This document shows positions 1 to 7,366 of a stretch of 8,585 bases of DNA, piece after piece (the stretch's first letter is position 1; each line of letters opens with the position of its first letter). The position numbers and the translations under genes are program-made. A model generated the notes under the pieces. The model had not been told where the DNA came from and did no database searches. It saw only the letters and a list, made by a program, of their open reading frames with translations. This stretch comes from an uncultured Ruminococcus sp. (lineage in GTDB: Bacteria > Bacillota > Clostridia > Oscillospirales > Ruminococcaceae): assembly GCA_946186215.1 (NCBI GenBank), contig CAMHMM010000072.1, positions 1 to 8,585 on the forward strand, in the 5' to 3' direction.

Positions 1-1
1 C

Positions 2-19
2 AATCAGCCTTTTCTGATT
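2..19. repeat. Short inverted repeat downstream of the 128-codon gene
   Basis: The arms AATCAG and CTGATT flank a 6-nt spacer, 27 bases beyond the stop codon of the gene at 46-432. A hairpin here could help end transcription of the minus-strand operon. The stem is only 6 bp and A/T-rich, and the window ends before any T-run on the minus strand could be seen. The plus-strand side has four Ts after the stem. It is a weak terminator candidate only. Confidence 0.25.
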
Positions 20-45
20 TTGCAAGGGCATACAATAATATCATG

Positions 46-432
46 TTATTCTATAACTTTAAATGGCGGATGACCTGTATCAATGTTAGCAAGCTGTGAT
101 GGGCGACATACTCTTGTACTTGTATAAAGTTCAATTTCTACTCTACCATCATTCTCGCATCCTTTTTTAATCTTAACCTGCGTAGGAACATACGGAGATA
201 ATCCGGATAGCAAGCTGACAACCTCATCAAGCGATAATAGTTTATCTTTGATATTATGCTCACTCAGAACTATCATATCAAAAACACTGCCGTAATTATC
301 AGAGCAAGAATCTTTCTTTTCAACCCTGATTATCCTAAAAAGAGGCTCATTAATGCCAATATCCATTTCAGCAAGTGCTGATAACAGATTATTCCTGAAT
401 ATTTCCGGGGTCATCTCTCTGCACTTCTTCAT
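46..432 (-). CDS. Conserved-looking hypothetical protein, 128 aa
   Basis: I do not recognise the family. The protein is small and soluble, with no signal peptide or membrane segment. The N-terminal half begins with a helical stretch (residues about 8-22) and has a probable amphipathic helix near 62-75. The C-terminal 40 residues carry a dense, motif-like stretch, TSTRVCRPSQL followed by DTGHPPF (about 104-124), which looks like a conserved family signature. The start is secure: a full AGGAGG site at 441-446 lies 8 nt before the ATG. The ATG overlaps the stop of the upstream 52-codon fragment as ATGA, so the gene was probably the translationally coupled downstream partner of a gene that is now mostly missing. 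Base composition is AT-rich (30-40% GC in the rows counted), unlike the cassette beginning at 603. Roles as an immunity, antitoxin or accessory defence protein would fit the context, but nothing in the sequence shows them. Confidence 0.8.
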   Translation of the reverse strand: MKKCREMTPEIFRNNLLSALAEMDIGINEPLFRIIRVEKKDSCSDNYGSVFDMIVLSEHNIKDKLLSLDEVVSLLSGLSPYVPTQVKIKKGCENDGRVEIELYTSTRVCRPSQLANIDTGHPPFKVIE

Positions 433-440
433 GAATGATT

Positions 441-446
441 CCTCCT
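441..446 (-). promoter_or_regulatory. Strong Shine-Dalgarno site AGGAGG for the 128-codon gene
   Basis: A full AGGAGG is placed 8 nt before the ATG at 432-430. It lies inside the end of the upstream fragment, so the 128-codon gene can be translated independently of, or coupled to, the upstream frame. It fixes the start codon. Confidence 0.85.
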
Positions 447-545
447 GTAATTCTTGACTTTTCCTCGGTATTCATAAAGTCCTAAAGATACATAACCGTT
501 GGGATTAGCAAGCATTTTCCTGACTTCCAAATAGGTATACAGAGT

Positions 546-564
546 TGTCAATAGAAAATTTTCT
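546..564 (-). promoter_or_regulatory. 12-bp perfect palindrome beside a consensus -35-like TTGACA
   Basis: AGAAAATTTTCT at 553-564 is a perfect palindrome. Two bases further along on the minus strand is TTGACA (551-546), an exact -35 hexamer. No acceptable -10 lies 15-19 nt downstream (the sequence there is TTTGGAAGTC), so I do not call a functional promoter. The arrangement could be an operator with a degraded promoter, or simply AT-rich coding sequence of the fragment that overlaps it. Confidence 0.2.
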
Positions 565-602
565 GCATAATAAGTACAGATGATCGTTCAAAAGGAATAT
601 GA

Positions 603-2603
603 TCACACGGCAATATCGAATCTGCCGCCCTCCTGTCCGAGGAACAGTATCTTTCCGCCCTTGGGCATGGGAATATACGGTGAAGCATCCTTTACATAGG
701 TGGTGTATATCACCTCTCCGAATTTGTTGTATACATACACTGCACTGTTTTCGGGGCGTGTCACTCTAATGGAGGTGTTTGCGATGCTGTCGGATATATG
801 ATACCATGCAGCGCCGTCCGTTACCTCCACGTTTTTGACAGAAGCATCGAATACAGGGATATTGTTGTCGGTAAAGAACTGCAGACCGTTGCTGATCTTC
901 AGCAGTGCCGTGCCGTCCCCGTCTCTTTCGATCGTTGCATCCCATATATCCCTGCTACCGGAGGAGGGTATATCACAGAATGAAGTGAGCTGTCCGCTGT
1001 CGGTGATCTTCAGAAAGTCGTCCAGTCCGCCGCAGCTTATAAATACATAGCCCTTCAGCTTGTCACACACATACAGACGGGATATGCCGGCGGCATAGTA
1101 ATTTGTGGAGGAATACTTATCACTGCACAGGAGCAGATCATGACCGCTCAGCTCCCTGTATGTGTTTATAACATCCTCGCTCACATTGTTTTCTTCTATT
1201 TTTTGTCCTATATAAGTCTTGTTCTCATAAGAACCGAGACCGGGGTATGAATTTATGCACGCCATCTTTATATATATCCCGTCTGCATTCTCCTCAAATG
1301 AGATGCGGCTGCTGCCTCCTGCTGCAAGACGCATATCAAAACTGCCGTCCGCATTTATCGTCTCGCTCACCTCATATTCCAGCTCTGCGAAGTCTCCATC
1401 TGCAGTGAGCACATAGTCCGTACATTCCGTCCTGCGGTGGTTGGTCCTTTCCATGTGGAGATATTTGTTATCCTGGAAGGATATACTGCACAGGCTGTCC
1501 TGCGATTCGATGTCCATACTGTACCAACCCGCAAACTTAGTATACTCATCAGGGATATTATTTACTATCTCACATTCGGGCAGGGGTGCATCCTCTATGA
1601 TGATGCCCTTTTCAGACAGCGCCGCATCAAGGAGTGCCAATGCCACCATACCGTTATAGGTGCTTGAACCGTTGCCAGAAAGGACTGCCACGCTTATCTG
1701 TTCATCGGGCGCAGAGAGCAGCCATGCGTGATCCGATGAACCGTCGCCGCCTTTATGCAGTGTCTTTATCCCATACTTTTCATAACGGGGAAGATCCGTA
1801 AAGTCCCAGCCAAGCCCGTTATCATCACTGTACTCGTTATCGTTCCACCGCATTCCCATCGCATTTTTGGAGTTTTCGGAAAGAACACTGTCATTGCCTG
1901 TAAAGAAGGATGCTCCGAAGAGAGCCACATCCGATGCAGTGGCATAAACACCGCCCGTGCCCGATTCCATGAGGTATGATGTTTCATAATGAAGACCGTT
2001 GGGCAATACAGCAGGCACCATAGTCGGGATACCGAGCATATCCACTCCCGTGCCTGTGGATACCGCTCCCACTCTGTCCGCGATGTTTGCTTTGATATAC
2101 TCCGTATAGCTCATGCCGCTTACATTTTCGATGATAAGCTCCAGAAGGTCGAAGCCGTCATTACAGTATGCCGCATATTTTCCCGGATCTGCTTTGAGCC
2201 GCTGTGCCGAAAGATATTCGAGCAGTGTATCATGATGAAACCGGTCATTATCATCAAAAAATCCCTCGTTAGTTCTTGTGCTTCCCATTATCCCCGATGT
2301 GTGATCCATCAGCATACGCGCGGTTATATCCCTGTATCTCTCATCCGCCAGACTGAAACCGGGCAGATAGTCCGTCACGGGGCGGTCTATATCTATCTTG
2401 CCTTCATCCGCAAGTTGCATGACTGCGGCAGTGGTGTATACCTTGCTCACCGAAGCGATATTATACACATATTCGGTATCGTCGCTGACCGAAGCGGCAG
2501 CTTTGACAGCTTTTTCATCAGTCGGTGTATTTTCCGCTGATACCGGCGCAATGGACAAAAATATGATCAATGCGGCAAACCCCGCAGATATTCTTTTATT
2601 CAT
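603..2603 (-). CDS. Exported serine hydrolase, beta-lactamase / DD-peptidase fold (666 aa)
   Basis: Member of the penicillin-recognising serine hydrolase family (beta-lactamase class C / PBP4* / D-aminopeptidase group), which acts outside the membrane on peptidoglycan, D-amino-acid peptides or esters. A signal peptide covers residues 1-22 (MNKR, hydrophobic core, cleavage after VSA). The catalytic motifs are all present: S51-V-S-K54, Y146-C-N148 and H283-K-G285, the last being the HxG/KTG equivalent. The hydrolase domain ends near 335. About 330 further residues look beta-rich and lack any motif I recognise. The stretch between signal peptide and nucleophile is only about 28 residues, so the usual first two beta strands appear to be missing. 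The ATG at 2603 is preferred over an upstream in-frame GTG at 2627 because only the ATG gives a signal peptide directly and has GGAG 9 nt upstream. It starts 31 nt after the permease stop, so it is the last gene of the transporter operon. The natural substrate is unknown. Confidence 0.85.
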   Translation of the reverse strand: MNKRISAGFAALIIFLSIAPVSAENTPTDEKAVKAAASVSDDTEYVYNIASVSKVYTTAAVMQLADEGKIDIDRPVTDYLPGFSLADERYRDITARMLMDHTSGIMGSTRTNEGFFDDNDRFHHDTLLEYLSAQRLKADPGKYAAYCNDGFDLLELIIENVSGMSYTEYIKANIADRVGAVSTGTGVDMLGIPTMVPAVLPNGLHYETSYLMESGTGGVYATASDVALFGASFFTGNDSVLSENSKNAMGMRWNDNEYSDDNGLGWDFTDLPRYEKYGIKTLHKGGDGSSDHAWLLSAPDEQISVAVLSGNGSSTYNGMVALALLDAALSEKGIIIEDAPLPECEIVNNIPDEYTKFAGWYSMDIESQDSLCSISFQDNKYLHMERTNHRRTECTDYVLTADGDFAELEYEVSETINADGSFDMRLAAGGSSRISFEENADGIYIKMACINSYPGLGSYENKTYIGQKIEENNVSEDVINTYRELSGHDLLLCSDKYSSTNYYAAGISRLYVCDKLKGYVFISCGGLDDFLKITDSGQLTSFCDIPSSGSRDIWDATIERDGDGTALLKISNGLQFFTDNNIPVFDASVKNVEVTDGAAWYHISDSIANTSIRVTRPENSAVYVYNKFGEVIYTTYVKDASPYIPMPKGGKILFLGQEGGRFDIAV

Positions 2604-2637
2604 AACTCCACACTCCAAATTCCACACTTCACACTCA
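2604..2637 (-). repeat. Heptanucleotide tandem repeat filling the permease-hydrolase spacer
   Basis: Read on the minus strand, the bases after TGAGTG (the permease stop plus three) form four consecutive heptamers: TGAAGTG, TGGAATT, TGGAGTG and TGGAGTT. The hydrolase start ATGAATA follows in the same 7-nt phase. The consensus is TGGARTK. The array fills the whole spacer between stop and start and supplies the GGAG ribosome site (2616-2613, 9 nt before the ATG). Short tandem heptamers in spacers are known in some bacteria, for example the STRR sequences of cyanobacteria. Whether this belongs to a dispersed family here is not visible from one window. Confidence 0.7.
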
Positions 2638-5151
2638 TTCTGTCATAAGCTCCGTTACGGATATTTCCTTTACCTTGCCTGCGCAGAAGTAGGTAACTAT
2701 GTAGCAGAATACTATCATAAGTATGTCCGCAGCTATCAGAACAGGCACACTCACAACAGCTGCCGCGCCGAAAACTACCATAAAGAACTCCTTGAAAAGC
2801 CAGCCCCCGAGGAAGGCACCTATGGTAAGCGATACCACCGTCACGGGCATTATCTTTATTGCCATCTGTGTCATAAGATCCTTCGAGGAATAGCCCAGCC
2901 CTTTCATTACGCCGAGGCTGTGACGCTGCCTTTTCACATCCGATGATACGATGAGTCCCAGGATGACAGCCACCACTATGGTTATGACCACAGCTCCGCC
3001 TGCACTGCCATATTTCGATACTGCTCCTACCGCTGCAAGGGACTGCTCACCCGTTTCCCTCATTGCAAAAGTATCCTTGATGACAAAGTGCCTGCTGTTG
3101 CCTGTTATCACCTTATCACCCACGACTATGGCATAGTCGGTATTCGTAACACCGTAATTTGACACAAGCATAGCTATCTTTTCATCTGCAGCAGAGCGTA
3201 TGCGCTCCTCAAGATCTCCTGCACCGCCCGACAGGCTCATGCTGTCCTTTACGCTCAAACCGTACTTTTCATAGAGAGCATTTATAAACTGCCGCTCTGT
3301 CACACCCTCTGCAGGATATACGGATATGATACCGGAGCGGGCATTTACCTCCATGCGCCTGTAGCCGTCCTCTGTGAGAAGCATCATCATGCCGTTGTTG
3401 TAAAGCGTACTGGTTATGCCCGTGATGACATACTTGCAGTCTATGCTGCTGCCTTCTATCACTATGCTGTCGCCTATATCCAGTCCCGTTTCATTTGTCC
3501 TGCGTATTGTGATGACAACCTCATTGTCATGCTCCGGGAGCCGTCCTCTTAAAAGTCCTATGCTCTCCGAATCATTGTAGTCCTTATATACTATCACAGT
3601 GCCCTGTATGTCAGAGCCCTTCACTGAATAATACTTTTCCTTGTAGGTGACGAGTGCCTTCCTCACCTCCGGCATAGAGGCTATCTCATCCCTTACCTTA
3701 TACGGATCTGTGCCGTTTGTAAGCGTCACCTGCACGGTCTGATCCACATTTTCCATGACCTCAAAGGACTTCGCCCCGTCCTTGAAAGCCCATGCTCCTG
3801 TGATACAGAACATTATGGCAATGCCTGCCGCAGTGGTGCATACCGCTGTGCCGACCGACGACCTTATGTCCTTTAAAAAGCTCCTCATCGCAAGGGTGAT
3901 GTTTATATTGCCCTTTGCCTTTTCAAGGGGCAGTATGTTCCTGCCGAAATGATGAGTTTTTATGCCCTTTCTGAATGCCACTACAGGAGGATATTTTTTC
4001 ACCGCTGCAGCCTTTATAAGTGCGAAAACTATCACAAGAACGGTGATGAAAACAGGCACGGCGATCATCACAACCGGATCTGTATGCCCCTTGACACTGC
4101 GCCCCATCATACTCTGAACGCCTCTGTTCATCAATGGATCAATAAACAGCGAAGCTACAGAGCCTATCACAGCACCTATGCCGCCGCATATCACATATTC
4201 AAAGACATAGGAGAAGGATATTTCCCGTACAGTGTAGCCCAGCGCTTCGAGCACGCCTATCTGCTGCATCTGATCCTCGATGTCATCGGATATCCTGTGC
4301 ATTATCATCAATAGAGCTGACAGCATCGTGATAAGGGAGAATGCGCACATAAAGCCCATGAACATGGTAAGGAACATAAGCTCCAGTTCCTTTTCTTCCT
4401 TTGATGTCATGCAGGAAAAATAAGGCGCTAAATTCTCATAGGATACCTCCGTACACTGCTTCATGAAAACTTCGTAGCTGAAATCCTTACCGCTGTTGAA
4501 CCACAGCGTTCTTTTCACTCCGCCGCTGCTGCTGAATATGGTAGCAAACAGTGCATAGTCGCTGTCGGAGATCACGCACTTCTGCCCATAACCGCGCTCG
4601 TTTGTAAGAAGTCCCGTTTCATAGAATCCCGCTATCTCAAAGGGATAGTCCTTCCCGCCGCTGCTCAAAGTGATCGTATCTCCCGGCTTGCAGCCCTTGC
4701 TCACACTGAAATACACGGGCAGCCATATCGGATGAGAAAGCTCTGCTATCTCCTCCTCGGGGAGCTGCTCCCGCTTTGTAAAGCTTTCTATTTTTCTTTC
4801 GGTCTTTTCCGTTACAAATTCAAGCACAGATATGCTCTTTTCGCCGCCCGGATACACCACATCCATAAATTCGGGAAATACGATATCCCGCTCGACTATA
4901 TCATCTATACCGTATTCCTGCTCGAGCAGATCACGGTACTCGTCCCGGTATCTGTCCTTATCTATCATAACGACGGTATTGTATGAGCCCGATGCCTCGA
5001 AGCTGTCATCAAACGCCTTGTCCATCTTTGCGGAGTTTACCGCAAACACCGTGAGCATCATGGATGTCACCATAGTCAGAAAGGCGATGGCGATCGCCTC
5101 TTTCCTGTTCTTTTTCAGCCTGAACAGGGACAGGCGGATAATATTATTCAT
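2635..5151 (-). CDS. ABC transporter permease with two FtsX domains, MacB-like (838 aa)
   Basis: Membrane subunit that would pair with the ATPase encoded just upstream. Predicted membrane segments lie near 18-38, 256-284, 312-337, 359-382, 432-455, 717-737, 765-786 and 794-823. Two large outside domains cover about 40-255 and 456-715. This is a duplicated layout (1 TM, outside domain, 3 TM, twice), as in long FtsX/MacB-superfamily permeases that export or extract peptides, lipoproteins or antibiotics, or pass ATPase motion to the outside. Two matching coupling segments are visible: QIGVLEALGYTVREI at 298-312 and SLGVMKGLGYSSKDL at 745-759. The second outside domain holds LLRGRLPEHDNEVVI (533-547), which resembles the MacB periplasmic core. 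The start at 5151 is supported by AGAGG 8 nt upstream and lies 18 nt after the ATPase stop. It is full length for its class. It does not have the BceB layout of ten TMs and a single outside domain. Confidence 0.9.
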   Translation of the reverse strand: MNNIIRLSLFRLKKNRKEAIAIAFLTMVTSMMLTVFAVNSAKMDKAFDDSFEASGSYNTVVMIDKDRYRDEYRDLLEQEYGIDDIVERDIVFPEFMDVVYPGGEKSISVLEFVTEKTERKIESFTKREQLPEEEIAELSHPIWLPVYFSVSKGCKPGDTITLSSGGKDYPFEIAGFYETGLLTNERGYGQKCVISDSDYALFATIFSSSGGVKRTLWFNSGKDFSYEVFMKQCTEVSYENLAPYFSCMTSKEEKELELMFLTMFMGFMCAFSLITMLSALLMIMHRISDDIEDQMQQIGVLEALGYTVREISFSYVFEYVICGGIGAVIGSVASLFIDPLMNRGVQSMMGRSVKGHTDPVVMIAVPVFITVLVIVFALIKAAAVKKYPPVVAFRKGIKTHHFGRNILPLEKAKGNINITLAMRSFLKDIRSSVGTAVCTTAAGIAIMFCITGAWAFKDGAKSFEVMENVDQTVQVTLTNGTDPYKVRDEIASMPEVRKALVTYKEKYYSVKGSDIQGTVIVYKDYNDSESIGLLRGRLPEHDNEVVITIRRTNETGLDIGDSIVIEGSSIDCKYVITGITSTLYNNGMMMLLTEDGYRRMEVNARSGIISVYPAEGVTERQFINALYEKYGLSVKDSMSLSGGAGDLEERIRSAADEKIAMLVSNYGVTNTDYAIVVGDKVITGNSRHFVIKDTFAMRETGEQSLAAVGAVSKYGSAGGAVVITIVVAVILGLIVSSDVKRQRHSLGVMKGLGYSSKDLMTQMAIKIMPVTVVSLTIGAFLGGWLFKEFFMVVFGAAAVVSVPVLIAADILMIVFCYIVTYFCAGKVKEISVTELMTE

Positions 5152-5169
5152 TATATCTACCTCTTATCA

Positions 5170-5931
5170 TTACCAGCCCATTTTTTCAAGGAATACCGTC
5201 AGACCTGAACGGCGTTCCTTGCTGTCATCTTCGCTGTAGGGCGGCATATGGTAGTCGCCTACCACACCGCCGTCCCGCAGATAAAGCACTCTTGTGCCTC
5301 TGAGAGCCGTTTTCAGATCATGCGTTACCATAACAATACTCTGACCGTTTTTATGTATCTCTGTGAAAATATCCAGCACATCACGGGATGATGCGGAATT
5401 GAGCGCACCCGTAGGCTCATCGGCGAATAGTATCTTCGGATTGTTTATCACAGCCCTCACGATGCCCACACGCTGCGCCTCACCGCCCGAAAGCTGATTT
5501 GGATATTTCTTCCAGTCCTCCTCGGTAAGTCCGACCTTTTTGAGAAGTGTCTTTGCCTTGTTCACGAGCTCATCCGAATTTTTCTGTACTATCAGCGCCC
5601 CTGTCAGCACATTGTCAAGTACCGTCTGATCATCGAGCAGATACACGCTCTGGAATACAAATCCGCAGTTGCCGCGCCTAAAAAGAGCAAGCTCATCGTT
5701 GGAATAATCCTGTATCTGCGTATCTCCGAAGAAAACCTTGCCGAGCGTGGGCTTGTCCATGCCCGACAGTGCATAGAGCAAAGTTGATTTTCCCGAGCCC
5801 GATGAGCCCATTATAACGGTGAAGTCGCCCTCATATATATCGAGATCAAGATTCTTTATAACGTGCTGCTGTGTGCCGCCGTTTGAGAATGATTTGCAGA
5901 GTTTTTCCGTCCTAAGAATAGAAGAAGCCAT
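5170..5931 (-). CDS. ABC transporter ATP-binding protein, MacB/LolD type (253 aa)
   Basis: Cytoplasmic ATPase that powers the adjacent permease. All nucleotide-binding motifs are intact: Walker A GSSGSGKST at 42-50 (K48), Q-loop Q94, signature LSGGEAQ at 147-153, Walker B ILFADEP at 167-173 with D171 and E172, and H-loop H204 in MVTHD. The sequence FADEPTGAL is typical of the MacB/LolD/FtsE branch that partners with FtsX permeases. A short tail of about 30 residues follows the core. I chose the ATG at 5931 (MASSIL...) because AAAGGA (5945-5940) lies 8 nt upstream. An in-frame ATG at 6000 would place the TATAAT box and repeat elements of the upstream promoter inside the gene. It is the first gene of the transporter operon, 109 bp after the kinase stop and 18 nt before the permease start. 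Confidence 0.93.
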   Translation of the reverse strand: MASSILRTEKLCKSFSNGGTQQHVIKNLDLDIYEGDFTVIMGSSGSGKSTLLYALSGMDKPTLGKVFFGDTQIQDYSNDELALFRRGNCGFVFQSVYLLDDQTVLDNVLTGALIVQKNSDELVNKAKTLLKKVGLTEEDWKKYPNQLSGGEAQRVGIVRAVINNPKILFADEPTGALNSASSRDVLDIFTEIHKNGQSIVMVTHDLKTALRGTRVLYLRDGGVVGDYHMPPYSEDDSKERRSGLTVFLEKMGW

Positions 5932-5970
5932 ATATAACATCCTTTCCGTGTTCTCTCTGGGTTTAAGGAT

Positions 5971-6010
5971 ATTATACATGACTTCCGGAAAAACTTCCAT
6001 AAATCTTTCC
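5971..6010 (-). promoter_or_regulatory. Candidate regulator-activated promoter: TATAAT plus three 12-bp-spaced GGAA repeats
   Basis: On the minus strand a consensus -10, TATAAT, sits at 5976-5971, so transcription would begin near 5964, about 33 nt before the ATPase start. The -35 position with 17-nt spacing reads TGGAAG, a poor match to TTGACA. Three copies of GGAARK begin at 6010 (GGAAAG), 5998 (GGAAGT) and 5986 (GGAAGT), exactly 12 bp apart, the last ending 4 nt before the -10. A weak -35 overlaid by direct repeats is the usual layout of a promoter activated by an OmpR/PhoB-family regulator, and such a regulator is encoded two genes upstream. The promoter role is inferred; the repeats and box are seen directly. 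Confidence 0.55.
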
Positions 6011-6040
6011 TATAAGATTCTTATATTTTTCTTAAATCGG

Positions 6041-7366
6041 TCAGCTCAGAGGGATGATAAGCGTCACGGCAAGCCCGTCTGTGCTTTCAGCGATAAGGTC
6101 GCCGTTCATCTTCTTCATCAGCATTTTTGCGATGTAGAGCCCAAGGCCGTTGCCGTCACGGTCACTGTCAGCCCATGCCTTGCCGCGGTAGAATTTGTTT
6201 GTGATAAGCTCTATCTCATCGGCGGGCACGCCCTGCCCGTGATCCTGTATGCGCATTTCAAGAAATCTTTCCGACACCGAAAAGCATATATCTATCGGGG
6301 TGTCAGCGTACTTGTATGAATTTGATATGATATTGCCGATGACCTGTGCCATGCGCTTGCGGTCGATGTTGATTATCACCTGCGGCAGCTCGCTCATGAT
6401 AACATAATGCTTATCATCACAGGCCCTTACTATATCGGAAAGCACACCCGAATCCTCATCACGGCAGCTTACTTTGAACTCTCCCAGGTCATCGAGCGTA
6501 GCGGTGAACAGATCGCTCACAAGGGCGTTTATCTGATCGGTTTTCTGCAGTATGCCCTCTATGCCTTCGTTCATACTGTTTGTCTCGTCTTTGTCAAAAA
6601 CAATATCAGTACCTGCATTTTCCGCCTTTACCGCAAACCTCATCTGCAAAAGCTCTGCCGCAAGTTTGATGCCCGTGACAGGTGTTTTGAGATCATGACT
6701 GAGCGATGCCACAAGCTCGCGCTCCTTTTTCTGCAGCTCAAGCTCACGCTGCTTTGAAGCAGACAGCTCTTCACGCATTATGTCAAAGCTTTCGGAGAAA
6801 GCGCCAAAGAGATTATCCCTGTCCATTTCAAGCGGCTCATCAAGCCTGCCCTCGGCCACTCTCCCTGCAAAGCTCTGCATTTTTTTAAACGGCGTTATGA
6901 CCTTCCTGTCCAGATACACCCCGAAGCCGAACATGCCAAATAGTATAAGTACCGCACAGACAGCCATCCCAGAGATGAATTTGTACCGCAGAGATCTGTA
7001 GCCGTCAAGTCCGTCATCGGGTATGATAACGCAGCCCCATACACCGCTTTCGTCTCTGAGATACTGATAGGGATATCGTTTCTGTATGGCAGTCTCCACC
7101 GTCAGCCTTTCTTCTGCGGAAGTATTTGAATACAGTACATTGTCGGTCATATCGAGTATGACAAATCCGTTGCTGTATCCGCAGCCGTCAAGCACATCAA
7201 GCTCGGTGCGGTTTTCCTCCGCTGTGCGTGCAATGTCGTTTAGAGCAGATATGGTTTCGCGTGAGCTGTCCTGTGTGATAGAACCGGAGGTCATCACCGC
7301 AAAAAGCAGTATCCCCGCGAGAAAAATCACCGCCGTGATCACGGTCGTACGTATGTAGTTTTTCAT
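6041..7366 (-). CDS. Membrane sensor histidine kinase with HAMP domain (441 aa)
   Basis: Inner part of a two-component system that autophosphorylates on histidine and passes phosphate to the partner regulator. TM1 covers about 8-26, an external sensor region about 27-127, TM2 about 130-152, and HAMP about 152-205. A coiled-coil-like linker (KQRELELQKKEREL) follows, then the dimerisation helix with the phospho-acceptor H224 in SLSHDLKTPV. The ATPase domain carries an N-box with N345 and N349, G1 D375-H-G-Q-G379, an F-box-like KFYRGKAW (391-398), and G2 GNGLGL at 405-410. All are intact. The external region has two cysteines, C62 and C112, which could form a disulfide. The ATG overlaps the regulator stop as ATGA, with GGTGAG 5 nt upstream, so the two are translationally coupled. 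The signal is unknown; linkage to an ABC exporter suggests an antimicrobial peptide or envelope damage. Confidence 0.92.
   Translation of the reverse strand: MKNYIRTTVITAVIFLAGILLFAVMTSGSITQDSSRETISALNDIARTAEENRTELDVLDGCGYSNGFVILDMTDNVLYSNTSAEERLTVETAIQKRYPYQYLRDESGVWGCVIIPDDGLDGYRSLRYKFISGMAVCAVLILFGMFGFGVYLDRKVITPFKKMQSFAGRVAEGRLDEPLEMDRDNLFGAFSESFDIMREELSASKQRELELQKKERELVASLSHDLKTPVTGIKLAAELLQMRFAVKAENAGTDIVFDKDETNSMNEGIEGILQKTDQINALVSDLFTATLDDLGEFKVSCRDEDSGVLSDIVRACDDKHYVIMSELPQVIINIDRKRMAQVIGNIISNSYKYADTPIDICFSVSERFLEMRIQDHGQGVPADEIELITNKFYRGKAWADSDRDGNGLGLYIAKMLMKKMNGDLIAESTDGLAVTLIIPLS

Larger units (their letters stand above)
429..587 (-). pseudogene. Orphan 3' coding fragment, 52 codons, overlapping the next gene by ATGA
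   Basis: Frame reading upstream from the TGA at 429-431 stays open to an in-frame TGA at 588-590. The translation reads like real protein: aromatic and basic rich, with NPNGYVSLGLYEYRGK near its end and the tail NYRRNHS. The only internal Met is at residue 25 and has no convincing ribosome site. The ATGA overlap with the next gene is typical of an operonic gene pair. I therefore read this as the surviving C-terminus of a larger gene whose 5' part is gone. It might be the C-terminal end of the DUF262 gene whose N-terminus lies at 8183-8389, but I cannot confirm that from sequence alone. The alternative is a chance open frame in spacer DNA. Confidence 0.5.

Noticed and set aside
508..517. Further GGAAGTC copies at about 511-517 and 8382-8400 as extra regulator sites
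   Set aside because: They are single copies without a 12-bp-spaced partner; the one near 8395 is simply the ribosome site of the DUF262 fragment.
582..605. Terminator after the serine hydrolase
   Set aside because: Only a 5-bp TGATC/GATCA pairing with a long loop and no G/C-rich stem or T-run; I see no convincing terminator between 603 and 432.
1989..2540. Long plus-strand open frame (183 codons) opposite the serine hydrolase, and similar plus-strand frames at 2398-2946, 3949-4314, 4832-5239 and 5819-6319
   Set aside because: They lie opposite well-supported minus-strand genes with intact motifs, encode low-complexity or Cys/His-rich nonsense, and have no ribosome sites or family features.
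2604..2627. GTG start at 2627 for the serine hydrolase, adding 8 residues
   Set aside because: It would place non-signal residues before a well-formed signal peptide and lies inside the heptamer array; the ATG at 2603 has a better spaced ribosome site.
2635..5931. BceAB-type bacitracin exporter
   Set aside because: The permease has two outside domains and about eight membrane segments in a duplicated layout, not the ten-segment, single-domain BceB form.
5932..6000. ATG at 6000 as the ATPase start
   Set aside because: No ribosome site, and the extra 23 residues would overlap the TATAAT box and two of the repeats; the ATG at 5931 has AAAGGA at 8 nt.
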